From Pseudeuparius sepicola (lineage: Eukaryota > Arthropoda > Insecta > Coleoptera > Anthribidae), in NCBI GenBank assembly GCA_963920635.1, contig OY987301.1, forward strand, positions 15,170,501-15,234,500: a stretch of DNA of 64,000 bases, in the 5' to 3' direction. Numbering within the stretch: the first letter of the stretch is position 1; each line of letters starts with the position of its first letter. The notes beneath the pieces were generated by a model. It worked only from the letters and a program-made list of their open reading frames with translations. It had not been told where the DNA came from and did not search any database. Shown here in pieces: positions 1 to 11,045 of the stretch. A program made the position numbers and the translations under genes.

Positions 1-180
1 AAAGTTGATCGTGTACAGCGGTATCCAGCATATCATAAAGAAAAGTACGATAATTGCTAGGTTTTGGGTCGCCCTCATTTCATGGGACTGTTGTACGCCA
101 AGTAGACGGATCATGGTACCCCCTGAAAAGCCTCTGGTGGTACTGCCGTTTTCTGGATTGATCGATACGATCTGCCTTAG
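1..180 (-). CDS. AdoR: Adenosine receptor, third coding exon (TM6 region), cut by window edge
   Basis: Read on the minus strand, this opens after a gtttcag acceptor (AG at 182-181). It starts LRQIVSINPENG, continues through a short charged loop ending HEMRATQNLA, and then a hydrophobic helix containing FFMICWIPLY. The CWxP core in a helix after an intracellular loop is the TM6 signature of class A GPCRs, and LRQIV following TM5 is typical of adenosine receptors. The exon begins in phase 0 and the upstream exon (1667-1878) ends in phase 0, so the junction reads VVLKQ/LRQIV. TM7 and the C-terminal tail lie beyond position 1. Confidence 0.88.
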
Positions 181-265
181 CTGAAACAAAAAAAAATATT
201 ACTAACACAACAACCTTAAGTATGCCGCATTAGACAACGTTTTAAAGATATATACTTTTAGTATA

Positions 266-1590
266 CAGTGTATCCGAAATTGCTGATGCATGTATTGCGA
301 TCTCGGAAACTGTTAGAGATAGAGAAACGGTTAAATGGGGAAAGTTTTAGACAATTCTGTTTGTAATCGAATGCCGTTTAGTTTGCGACTTTATCTCTTT
401 TGGTTTTGAAGATATTTTGAAAAAACTAAAATGGTGCATTTTCGAAAATTCCCTGTAATTTCTTTATTTATGAAATTTTTTAAATTCTGTAAAAACTTTC
501 TTAGGACAACTTTTTACGCCAAAAACGTCTGTGTAGTCAGATTTTATTTGCAACGTTTTGGTTTTTTGGAACCATCATCAACTTTGTTTTTTCATATGGG
601 CGCCATATTGGATTTTTACGGTTTTGAAAAAACCTCTTTTTCTGACTTTCTAATGATGTATCACACCTAGTAAAAAAAGTTCGATTATGGGTAAAAAAAC
701 AAAAATTACGATTTTGTGATCAATTTGGCAACGTCGCACAATAAAATAATAAAACTCAATGACCTCATAGTTTCTCCTATGTGAAAATGTTTTGAAATCA
801 TAGAAATAACCCTTTTTCAAATATTAACCGTAACACAATAATATTATGCATCGTGTTACTAGATAGGTGTAAGTGGTAAAAAAATGTCGGAGATGTATGG
901 AAGCAAATGGGCGGCATTTGAACACTAGATTAGATAATTTTATTTCTATTATTATTATTCTTTACAGTTTATACATTTAATTCCATGCTAAATTGCATTA
1001 AGATTTCAAAAAGGGTTATTTCTATGATTTCAAAACATTTTCATATAGGAGAAACTATAATAAGGATATTTACTTATTAATTGTAATTTAGAGATTAAAT
1101 CCACTATAAGCTCCTTATTGTGCGGCGTTGCCAAATTAATACAAAATCGTAATTTTGTTTTTTTAATCATAAACGAACTTTTTTTTACTAGGTGTGATAG
1201 ATCATTAGAAAGCTAAAAAAATAGGCTTTTCAAAACCGTAAAAATCCAATATGGCGCCCATATGAAAAACAAAGTTAATGATGGTTCCAAAAAACCGAAA
1301 CGTTGCAAATAAAATCTGACTACACAGGCGTTTTAGGCGTAAAAAGTTGCCCTAAGAAAGTTTTTGCAGAATTTAAAAATTTTCATAAACAAAGAAATTA
1401 CAGGGAATTTTCGAAAATGCATCATTTTAGTTTTTTCAAAATATCTTCAAAACCGAAAGAGATAAAGTGGCAAACTAAACGGCATTCAATTACAAACAGA
1501 ATTATCTAAAACTTTCCCCATTTAACCTTTTCTCTATCTCTAACAGTTTCCGAGATCGCAATACATGCATCACCAATTTCGGACACACTG
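266..1590. mobile_element. Long palindromic TIR element (about 1.3 kb)
   Basis: The left tip CAGTGTATCCGAAATT pairs with the right tip AATTTCGGACACACTG, and each tip is flanked by TA. Pairing continues inward: the arms at about 266-830 and about 1004-1590 share blocks such as tcggaaactgttagagatag and their complements. The whole element is therefore a near-perfect foldback with a loop of about 170 bp. The TA target site and CAGTG tips suggest a non-autonomous Tc1/mariner-type element. It has no coding capacity; the frames in it (431-670, 1303-1509) are mirror images of the same arm. Confidence 0.8.
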
Positions 1591-1666
1591 TATAGTAGGT
1601 AGTTGTGTTTTTTATTGCAATGGGTAAAATGGTAAAAGTACTTATATCGTTAAATGGAAATCTCAC

Positions 1667-1878
1667 CTGCTTGAGTACTACACTGTAGATATGAGCATAG
1701 AAAGCAATGAGGAGTACCGCTGGAGTGATGATTGTACCGAAATACAGGAAGACCAAGTAGTTGTAGTCCATGACTGCCAGAAAGAAGCAGCTGCCATCTT
1801 TTGATGGTACTTTATGCCATCCCATTAATGGTAGGAAGCCTACCACGCTGCCAGCAAACCAGCAAATGCTGATGATAA
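1667..1878 (-). CDS. AdoR: Adenosine receptor, second coding exon (TM4-TM5)
   Basis: This 212-bp minus-strand exon lies between acceptor ctttcag (AG at 1880-1879) and donor CAG/gtgaga (GT at 1666-1665). It encodes the end of TM4 (IISICWFAGSVVGFLPLMGW), the second extracellular loop with HKVPSKDGSCFF, and TM5 with LVFLYFGTIITPAVLLIAFY, ending VVLKQ. The Cys in GSCFF is the expected disulphide partner of TM3. The exon starts with two bases of a split codon, matching the single base left by exon 1 at 56273, so the joined codon gives ALV/IISICW. It ends in phase 0, matching the next exon. Confidence 0.9.
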
Positions 1879-1994
1879 CTGAAAGTAAACAGAAAATCCA
1901 TTATTAGCAACATTAAGGAAGTTAAGCAGGTCCTACAGTGCAACTTGCACATAATCAAAGTGGGTGACCACTTTTTCAAATCCAAAAAAATATG

Positions 1995-2720
1995 TATAGT
2001 ATTTCTAAAGACACTTGAAATGGCATAAAAAAAACTCTAATTGGGGCCACAAAAAGAATATAGGACATAAGCTTCACGCAGTTTTCAAAAATATACATAA
2101 GTATTCTTTTTAAAGGTTGTTGTCAAACACAACGTAAAGGTTAATGCACCATATAATATTATCAAAAGGTCTCTAAAAAGCCATATCGATTATAACTATT
2201 TACACAAGTATATCCTAAGATATGTGAAAGTATGGCACGGCTATCCACCGCATTTCACTGCACAAGTGGCCAGCCGTCGAACAGGTTCGGTTTAATATAG
2301 TTAAAAAAGTGTTTTGTCTTGTATTTTATTGCTGAGCCGCCTATTCTCGAGCTACCCTGGAACACAGTGATATACGGGGCGCGATCTATTTCATAGTATT
2401 TACCATGCTCTGCTACTGGTAAAAATACCAGACTTATCAGCAAAAATTCAAAGGTTTTTATGCTGTCGACGTCGACCTAGTCAAGGAGGCAGTCAATAAG
2501 AAAGCGAGTGTAGCGATTTGATTGGTCGGCGTTTCGGAGATCCACGGAGCAGGTGTCGACGTAGTCAAGTATAACCAGTGCCGTGCACGGAAACAAGGAT
2601 TGCACTTTATTTTACGAATGTTGGTTTTGCGTATAGATTTTTGTGTGGTGTTGTTTTGTGTGAAACAAAATTATTGGTTTTTGCTTTGGTTTGAATTATT
2701 TCAAATTTATACCATACCTG
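1995..2720. mobile_element. TIR element family 'TATAGTATTTCTAAAG', copy A (right end lost)
   Basis: It begins with TATAGTATTTCTAAAGACAC and shares long blocks with copies at 32436-33097 and 62047-63041 (opposite orientation to the latter). Shared blocks include aaggttaatgcaccatataa, the sequence around ctcgagctaccctgg, and ccagacttatcagcaaaaat. After 2455 it carries a segment with palindromic GTCGACGTCGAC and ccacggagcaggtgtcgac. That segment is present in copy C but absent from copy B. No recognisable right terminal repeat follows, so this copy looks truncated near 2720. No protein is recognised in it. Confidence 0.7.
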
Positions 2721-3969
2721 CTAGAACATTGATTTTTCCAGTCATCATTTTTTTTTAAATTTTGGGTTCTAAACCCTAAGCATTTAGGTTTATGTGATAA
2801 TGATATTTTAATTTTTTATTATTTTTATATTGAAAATGGATGGCACACAAGTTTATGCAACCGCGTGCTCAGATATTTTCAGAAAATTACGCAGGGTCTT
2901 CGGCAGTCTGTTAAATTTAAAAGGTTTGTTCTTTCTCCTACAAACAATAAACATGCTACGGCTACTTCTAATAGAATAGTTTTGCCCAATTTGAGTTTTT
3001 ATTTATATTGAGCGACAACTTCACCATGCGTCACCTACATCGTCACCTAGCTATCCAAAATTGCCAATGAATTTCCATGTTGTAATAACACTAACATCAC
3101 ATCACACACGTCAGTAGAAGATAAGGGTTTATGTCCAAAAACGATATTACCTATATTCTGCGCTATAGTCGACTCCCCCTGCCCCCTATTCCCCTTCTCC
3201 AACAAGTAAATTATGATAAGGGGTCATTATCTTCACTCTCCCACCTAGCCAGTGGTAACAGTGCCCAGAGAGGGAGGCATATTGCCTGCTCGGGGATGTT
3301 ATCTAATAAAAAAATCGTACCCTATCCTCCTGTCGGGGTTAAGACCATATTCTTACACCCTCGCACGATTCATTACTTACGCCCTTCTTACTTCCTTTTA
3401 TGTGCATGCAGTGGCGTAGCAGTAACATTTTTATTTATTTACTGTTTGTCCAAGAAACTTTCCTTGGGAAGATTGTTTTACTTCTATGCTGCGATAGCTG
3501 CCAGCCACAGAGTGGGTACCTATAATACTTGATTGCGGTTTTGAAAGCTACAAAACAAGAAGTATATTGCACCCAGGTAGGTAAATCGTAAATAGGTATG
3601 TACCTATATTGTAGAGATAGGCACTGTTTTTTTTTATTAGGGAATTGTCAAGTTCAAATACGTAATAAAATTCACTGGGTATTATAGAGTATAGGATGTT
3701 CTGAAAATATGAGAAAAAAATTGATGAGGTCATATTAAAGTCCCTAATTAACCATTGGCGTAGATGTAAGGGATCATAGTAGGTACTAAAAATGCATTAA
3801 TAAAAATAGTTATACGCAGTGTCCTATAAAAAGTTCGGAAAATTTTTAGTTAATGATTTTTTTAATTTAACTTTGGGGTTACCTTTTGTTTTTAAAAAGA
3901 TGAAAAATGACTCGCTCAAACGTGGTCACGTCACTTACGGTAACTGTCAAAAATGACATATAAAACATA
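2721..3969. other. Intronic DNA, no gene recognised
   Basis: AT-rich sequence apart from a slightly more GC-rich patch at 3130-3540. That patch carries an open frame of 133 codons, but it has no splice context, family motif or convincing composition. I see no RNA gene or transposon end here. Confidence 0.4.
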
Positions 3970-4770
3970 AAATCGCCTAAAATGGGTTTGTTTGTTAAAA
4001 TTTCAAAAAGTTTTACTTGAGTTGTTTCTTTTTCTACCAAATTTTAATTTAATCTAATTTTCATTATGTACATACCTACCAAATTTGAACGAATTTGAAT
4101 TAATAGATTTTTTGGCATTTTATAAATACCTATATTAAGAATATGTGTTTTTCAAAAGAAAATTATATTAACGCTTTAAAACTCCGTTTGATACAAAGTT
4201 GATGTATCATCAAGCATTTAGGATATAAATTTATTTACATTAAATTTTATTGTACAAAACTGGTGCTAAAATAATAATAAAGTAAAATATCATCAACCTA
4301 TTTCACGTAGGTACCTAACCAAAATTATTCTTGAATTTTGGTTAGGTAGGTACGTGAAACAGTAATATTTTGATTTATTATTTTGGCATCAATTTTGTAC
4401 AGGAAAATTTATTGTGAATAAATTTATATTTATACCTAAATGCCTTCACGGTACTTACCTACATCAAATTCTCACCAGAGTTTTAAAGTGTTAATATCAT
4501 TTTCTTTTGAAAAAGGCATATTCTTATCGATATTTGGCAATAAAAAGTAAATATAATGATAAAGCTAACGATATAAAATAGTTTCTATGCAATTCAAATC
4601 TTTTAAAATGTTCAGAGAGTTCAAAATTATTAAAAAATGGCAAAAAGCAAAACATTTTAATAGAGTATTCAAATTTTGTACACCTATGCAAAAACTTAAA
4701 AAAGAAACAACTTTTTTAAGTACTTAAGACTTTTGAAATTTTAACAGACAAACTCATTTTCAGCGATTTT
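3970..4770. repeat. Degenerate long inverted repeat
   Basis: Complementary blocks face each other around 4330-4365. Examples are acctaaccaaaattattc against gaattttggttaggt, acgtaggtac against gtacgtgaaac, gttgtttctttttc at 4021 against aaaagaaacaac at 4701, and aaaatcgcctaaaatgggtttg against caaactcattttcagcgatttt. Centres drift by tens of bases, so the arms have many indels and this is an old foldback element. Confidence 0.55.
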
Positions 4771-6155
4771 TTCAATTCAGATGGCAGATAGCGAAAGTCA
4801 CAGGGCAGGACTATTTTTATTTATGAATTATGGTGGTATTAATCAGGGACTCTTTAAAAAGGGTCCCTGGTATTAATTGATTTGGTTATGGAATATAAAA
4901 TGTCAATTATTAATGTAGAAAAAGCAAATCGGATTCATGAATTTGTTGAAGAGTCACAGCTACACCACCAAATTATAACTTTATAAAACCACTGAAAATG
5001 TTAATAACCTACTAATGCAGTTGTGCAATATATAGAAAACTTCTAAGTGAAAAACGAAAATAAGATTTCCAAATATTGTTACAACATTGTGTTATAATAG
5101 ACCAGGAGTATCCTTTTATTGATTCTGACCTGAATTTAAAGCATTCCATTTTGAGACCGCCCTGAGACCGGATGACATTAGGAAAGTCATATAAATAGGT
5201 ATACAAGCAGACTTTGAATTAACTTAATTATAATTAAGTAGACTGGATTACCATATTATCCAGAATTTCTAAATAACGTCTTGGTTTATACCTAGCTAAT
5301 TACCTTGTATTTTTATACAAGATTGAAATAAGTGTGCAAATATTTTTCCATAAAAAATTCAAAAAATCCTATCTACATGATTTACCCACGTGTCTGTATT
5401 TGAAACCAAGAAATTTATAAAGTGACTATCCTACAAAATGGAAAGAAAAGTTTTCTAGAGCCTGAAGCTACGGTTTCTTCCAGAAAATGAAATGCTGGGA
5501 AAGGATTCGTCTCCTCTAAATCGACTGCCTCGAACTATAAGAATGTCTCTAGATTGATTGACTTGTAGGTCGCGCTTTTCTTTAAGATTGAATTACGGGT
5601 TTGAAGTGAATACGAACTGAAACCGTTGAGGGAAGGAATAACCGTCACGCAGCTGAAACTTAGTGTTAGTATTGAAAATACTTCTGGGTCTGGGCGCATT
5701 TATATGGTTCGTAAAATCGAACCGACATGCGACATGGTCACGGTTCGTCGAGTCGGTCGAGTTTAGTTTGGGTTACAAGGAATAAATAAACAGATTATGC
5801 TTAGAGGTGCTGATAATAATATATACATGTCGGCGGCGTCGTCATGTTATAGTTTTTTTTCTATACTCCTATGCTAGTAACATAGGTACCTATTAAGTGA
5901 CGGTTTAGGTTATAAGTAAGCCCATTGTTACGAACACTGACACGTAATAAGTGACACGTAATGACTGATACGTAATAAAAAAATACGTATCTGTTCTTAA
6001 TTTAAACGCAATTATCACGGGTGCCTTGTTAGCGCGGCATCCGCGTCGCCATAGCAACTAACCAACATACTAATTGTTGCCTGACAGATAATTAGAAGTA
6101 TAGTTTATCTATTATAATAGTTTTTCTTTCGTCGAAGAAAAATTATAATACAAAA
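4771..6155. other. Intronic DNA, no gene recognised
   Basis: AT-rich, non-coding on both strands. A small hairpin surrounds ggactctttaaaaagggtcc at 4848. A short threefold repeat of an (ACACGTAATAAGTG)-like unit lies at 5939-5985. Nothing else is supported. Confidence 0.4.
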
Positions 6156-6261
6156 CTCGAGTTGTAAGCTTATTACATACTCGTGGAATTACAGCACTCG
6201 CCGCTGCGCGGCTCGTGCGGAACTTTTCCACTCATACGTAATAAGCTGTTTACAACTCTCG
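6156..6261. repeat. Short inverted repeat
   Basis: Left arm (6158-6178) ctcgagttgtaagcttatta pairs with right arm (6239-6261) taataagctgtttacaactc. The GC-rich loop contains the self-complementary block gccgctgcgcggc. This is about 105 bp and could be a miniature element or its relic. Confidence 0.5.
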
Positions 6262-6930
6262 CTATGTAATATACTATAAGATAGCCGAGATCTCGATATT
6301 GATGTTTTAAAACCTTGGCTCCTAGGTGTTTTGTCACAGATGAATCAGACTCATCTGGTGGCTCGGTGTTCTTTGTCTCAAATCCAAAATAATAAATCTC
6401 CTTTTCATTGGGTGTTTATTATATTTTCTATTCATAAATCACAGTGGTACCCTAATTCGTGACGTGTAAAATAAAATAGGTAAGTGTTATTGAATACTGC
6501 TTATTAATTAAAATTGATTCATACGGAAAAATAAAAATTAAAATGTTTAGGTGTATTTGGTTATTCACGATCAAAAATTTTAAAATTAAAAATTTAAGAA
6601 TTGAAGTTCATGTATACAAATTTTTGAAATGTACCTATTATTAAAAAGATACGTTTTGACGATGTAAAGTTTTGGATGAAATATTCTGGGAGCACAAAAA
6701 AATGACATTTTTCAATAATATATTCACCAAAACGGCTTACAATTTCTTTCAGATGAAAAACTCATTAACAAGGGCAAAAATACCAATTTTTGAAATTTTC
6801 TCATTATTGACACAATTTTTCTCGAAAACTAGAATGTTTTTTAAGTGATGTTTTTCTGTGGCCGCGAGCACGGCGCAGTCTCACCATTTCATACTGCAGA
6901 GGGCGCAGCTCAGCTTATCTTGCGTAAGCT

Positions 6931-7174
6931 ATACCGTACTTTCACCGTTTTAGTACACATAGGTGAATAGAGGCAGCGCGTCGCCGTGCGTCCAGCTAGG
7001 TTTGTCAGTCGTTGGCGGGGGGAGTACACAGTAGTCCCGCACCGCTTATCAGTAGAGTTTTGCGAGCAAAAAACACGCCCCGCCCCCCGCCAACGACTGA
7101 AGAACCTAGCCGAATACACGGCGGCGCGCCGCCCAGCCATGGCTATGTATACTAAAACGGTGAAAGTACGGTAT
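6931..7174. mobile_element. GC-rich miniature foldback element (about 245 bp)
   Basis: Left arm starts ATACCGTACTTTCACCGTTT and right arm ends with its complement (…AAAGTACGGTAT). Inner arms pair too: cagtcgttggcgggggg against ccgccccccgccaacgactg. The composition is far richer in GC than the surroundings. Open frames seen on both strands here are by-products of the palindrome. Confidence 0.65.
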
Positions 7175-10024
7175 ACATATTTGATCCAAAACTTGACATC
7201 GCAAAATTTTTTTAAGCAGAAACTTTAAAAGTTTTACGTTACTTGCCGCCTATATGGTAATTACATGCCCCTTACCTACTTCACATCAGTTGCCTAAATG
7301 AATGAAAATTCAATATTTTGGAAATTAAGGAAGAATGGAAGATAAAAGAGAAGCTGTCAAATTTTTATGCAACGCAGAGTGATAAATATACCAGTGTTAT
7401 ATAAGAATACAATAAAATAGGTAAGTGTTGACTAAAGTATTATTATTATTATCAATGAAAATTTATCGATTGACCATTTTTAGTGATTTGACCTTTAATG
7501 TACTGGGTGAGTTTTCATATTTTGTACCCCACGCCTTTTCCAACAAAAATGTTAATACCTAAGTCAGGTTTCTTCTAAATCATTAGGATATTTAATTGGC
7601 TTAATGCACAGTGGGAAAAGAGTACCTACCCAAGTATTCTTTTTTGTATCACCATGTATATAATTACATTTTTTAAATCCACGATAAATTTTAAGTAATT
7701 TTATGTATAATTCGAAATATTGAAGTTTTTAATTAAGGTTTTAATTATTATATGAAATATGATAATATTAATGTGTTTAATCAAATTTTATAGTTTACGT
7801 TTTAATGTTTAATGTTTATTAAAATGTTTTAATGTTATAATATGTTATGTAATACCTTTTATTAAAATAATATATATCATGCTAAACAAAATATATGTAT
7901 TTTATGAATGAAAAAATGAGTTTTATTGGTATGATATTTTTATTAAATTTAAAAAAAACAACAAAATTTACGTGTCTTCCTAGTTGAAAATTTGCCATAG
8001 GTGCACTTGCAGCGAATGTGTAAAATTTATTTACTGTTACTATTCTTATAAAAATCAATGTAAAATAAAATTATTTATATACTTATATACTTAAGATGTG
8101 AGGTCTGTGGATTTTTGTTTTGTTTTTACATACATAAAAACGACTCGACAGAATTTTTCCACAAAGCTTCTTTTGTATTTATATGGTTGGTAACTACTGG
8201 TATGTACAAGGTGTCCCCAATTGGGCACTTTTTGGTAGTTTCTCCTATTTCCTGAAAAAAGTATCTCAAACGAATCGAGATATTCAAATGCGGTTTGTGG
8301 CATTCAACTTTTCTCGAAAATCGAGCACTGGAGGAGAGTGAACACCTTGCATTCGAAACTGCATCTGGTAATGCCTCATGCTTCTTGAGTCAGATCAAGT
8401 AGGTAAAGCTGTTTTGCAAACAGTGCTGGGGTGTAATAAAATGATTTAAATCTTTGTTTGGAACAACATATTTTTCACATTGTTGGAATATAAAATTAAG
8501 ATAATATTCTAATTTTCCTAGAAGTATACTTAACAAATATAATTTAGTAATTTCAATAGTAAGTAATTCAGTACCTAGCTATATTTTCTTTATGGTTAGG
8601 TAGATATTGTGATATAGAGTATTCGTGTCAGTTGTTAAAGTAAATGTAATTCAAGTTGGAAATAAATAAATCAATGCCTGATATAATATTCTATTCCGCT
8701 TTGGCCTGTAACTACACAAAGCTTTCCTGATTTCATTTAAATACAAAAACAAGATAATAAAACGTCGATTTCTATAGCATTCCCTCGAAAATCCAAAGAA
8801 AAAGTATCGAGAAAATGTCTCACAAATCCCGATAAATAAATTTTCTATGGGAAAAATTGAGAGCGGGCTTTTCCAGCTGTCTGTTGAGTTTTGTTTACTA
8901 AAAAAGTACTATGATCATAAACTTGTAAGTTCTAATCCATTGATCTCATGTAGGTAGTTACTTATATATAATGTTATCAATATAAATATAAATATTCAGG
9001 CACTTTATTGCATTCTCTAGTAAAACTGTATTATTTGATGTTTTCATAAGCTGTTAATTAAACGGTTAAAAAGATGTAGAACAAAGAACGACATTCGATT
9101 TACTCAAGTCGACAATTTATGTGTCGAGTAAAAAACTGGGGACGCAAATTATTGCTATCCTGTGGGCCATAAGGAAGGGCCTTAGCTAGGGATCTAATGG
9201 TTTGCGTGAAGAAGGGAGTATAGGGGTTTAACACCAAGCCAAATTGTGTTTTTGTTTTATTAGATGTTTTAGGACAGTCTACCAGTGTATAGATTTCCAG
9301 TTGAGGCACTTTTTATGGAGCCCCGTTAGTTACACGGCGTTTATGGATACTCCTCAAACAAGGCTATTTTATTAGTGTGGTTTTCTCTTCTCACATACCT
9401 ACCTGTATATTAACATATGTATATTCTAGTTACGGCTTTTGCCGTCATTTTTTACCCTATATTGACAGTTTGTATGGCGGATAAATAAAAATTCGTTGGT
9501 GTCTATTTTGTATATTTGGAAATCACGTTTTATATTGCATTATGATTAATTTTTGGCTACAGAAACTGATCTCATGAGGTTCTAAAAAATGCGAAGAAGC
9601 TTTTACCTCTAGACTGTGATATTCCTACATTTTGTAGGTCGTATTTGTCAGCATTTTATTAAGGGGAACAATCGGAACAAATTATTTAGTTTATATCCAC
9701 TACAGTGTTTTGAAGGTTTGATGACGTTTCTGGATTTTCGAAAGAAGACATTGCTTTGGGATTTGGGAATGGCTGACTATTAGTTATAAGCAACAATCAC
9801 TCCACCAAAAAAAACTCCGGATGGCCTCTCAGAAACCCCCTAGACATTGCCAGTTCAAATTGGCCGCACCTGTACTTAGGATAAGGAGAAAACATGAAGA
9901 ATCGGTGTATAATTATGATAATTAAAAAAACCGTACAAAATAAAATATCAAACAGAAAATCATGTTCTTTAATGCCTATTTCGCATTTAAATTTATAGAA
10001 CAATCTGTATAGGTTGCTCTAGAT
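7175..10024. other. Intronic DNA, repeats fragments only
   Basis: Mostly AT-rich unique-looking DNA. At 8216-8352 there is a small piece with tips acaaggtgtcc and gaacacctt, like the CAGGGTG palindromes elsewhere. At 9823-9880 there is a fragment (ggatggcctctcagaaaccc and following) also found in the element at 50885-51121. No coding exon or RNA gene is recognised. Confidence 0.4.
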
Positions 10025-10048
10025 CTTAGACAAGGATCCTTGTCTAAG
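10025..10048. mobile_element. P-like element excision footprint (TIR tip palindrome)
   Basis: This 24-bp perfect palindrome consists of CTTAGACAAGG and its complement joined head to head. The same tip bounds the P-like elements at 10102, 15597 and 35893. It is flanked by CTCTAGAT (10017-10024) and CTCTAAAT (10049-10056), a 7/8 direct match of the 8-bp length expected for P-type target duplications. P-element excision is known to leave the duplication plus terminal-repeat remnants, which is what is seen. Confidence 0.65.
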
Positions 10049-10101
10049 CTCTAAATAGAGTTCCTAACCCAGGAACCCTATTATAGGTGTCCTATTATAA
10101 A

Positions 10102-10902
10102 CTTAGACAAGGAAAGGGAGAGGACACCGCGCTTGGCTACCCTTACCCTGTCTTGTATAGATTCATGATACAATGAAAAGAAATTATATCATGGTATAGA
10201 TTTTGTTACGTGGTTTTGAACGGCGGCCATTTTATATGGGGCAGACAAAGCGAGTACGTTTTGAGTTAATTTCGTGAATTTGTGAATTAAAAGTAACAGT
10301 GATTAAGGCGAAAATATACTTTTACAATGCTGAATTGTTCAGCGTTTGGTTGCAAAAGCAGAAGTAAAAAGCAAGAGCCCGGGATTTCGTTTTACAGGTA
10401 AATATTTAACAAGCTACGTTTGAAAGATACCCTAAAACTTTATTTTTTCTCAATATAACTTCTTCAAATTCTTTCTACCTTTTAGTATGATAAAGTGCAT
10501 TGTTTTGTTTGTAAATATGACCAATATAATTATTTTTTAACGTGGTTTTTAATTTATCGATTGATTATGACAGTTTCATGAAATATGGGCTGGTTTCCAT
10601 GGGCGTGCATTATTTATTTTATTTTGATTGATTGTAAATCACCAATAGGTATATATATCACAAATAGGTATATATATTTCGGCATTTGACAGTATCTTTA
10701 CTTCGGGGAAATTATCTGCAAATAAATGCCAATATGTCCAATTAAATGTAAGTCAAAATTAACTACCTTCTCTTTTTTACATTTTTGTGATATTGGCTAA
10801 GAACGCATTTCATGCTACGCCACTGGCCTGTCGTGCGATGTGGCAGTCGGTAACACGGCCGCGAGCGCTGTTAGGCGTCCTCTCTCTTTCCTTTTGTTTA
10901 AG
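10102..10902 (+). mobile_element. Internally deleted P-like (THAP) element, copy 1
   Basis: Left tip CTTAGACAAGGAAAGGGAGA and right tip ending TCTTTCCTTTTGTTTAAG are complementary terminal repeats. The interior keeps a THAP first exon (10327-10397) with donor, then AT-rich sequence, then a right part (gctacgccactggcctgtcg and onward) shared with copies 2 and 3. No transposase catalytic region remains. The 8-bp flanks do not match exactly (attataaa and cctatata), although cctattataaa and cctatataaa are similar, so the target duplication is uncertain. The right end lies directly upstream of the beta-tubulin TATA box. Confidence 0.75.
10327..10397 (+). pseudogene. THAP zinc-finger first exon of the P-like element
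   Basis: It reads [20 protein letters not shown] then SFY, followed by a donor AG/gtaaat. Cys at residues 4 and 9 (C-x4-C) after Met-Leu-Asn, with the downstream GISFY, match the start of the THAP C2CH DNA-binding domain found in P-type transposases. The rest of the domain would be in a later exon that this deleted element lacks. Copy 2 has a stop at the corresponding place and a mutated donor. Copy 3 has lost two bases after the third codon. Confidence 0.65.
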
Positions 10903-10904
10903 CC

Positions 10905-10913
10905 TATATAAAG
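10905..10913 (+). promoter_or_regulatory. Candidate TATA box of the beta-tubulin gene
   Basis: TATATAAAG lies 133 bp upstream of the beta-tubulin ATG and two bases after the end of P-like copy 1. A start site about 30 bp downstream (near 10940) would give a 5' leader of about 105 nt. The match is good but the role is inferred from position only. Confidence 0.45.
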
Positions 10914-11045
10914 TAGGGATATTTTGTCCAAATTTCTACAAAGCACAGCAAATCAAAATTGACACTGACATCTTTTGGCGTTCATTTCATCATTCCATCA
11001 TAATCACATAAATTCTAGTATATGAATTCAAGTTAAGTTTAAGAA

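Noticed and set aside
2455..2720. GTCGACGTCGAC segment considered as a separate element
   Set aside because: The same block occurs within copy C of the TIR family, so it is treated as part of that family's longer form.
3131..3532. 133-codon open frame
   Set aside because: No recognisable domain, no splice or promoter context. The translation changes character along its length as random sequence does.
6910..7228. Two overlapping frames on opposite strands rich in Arg and Ala
   Set aside because: Both lie in a GC-rich miniature palindrome, and the two translations are similar because the arms are complementary.
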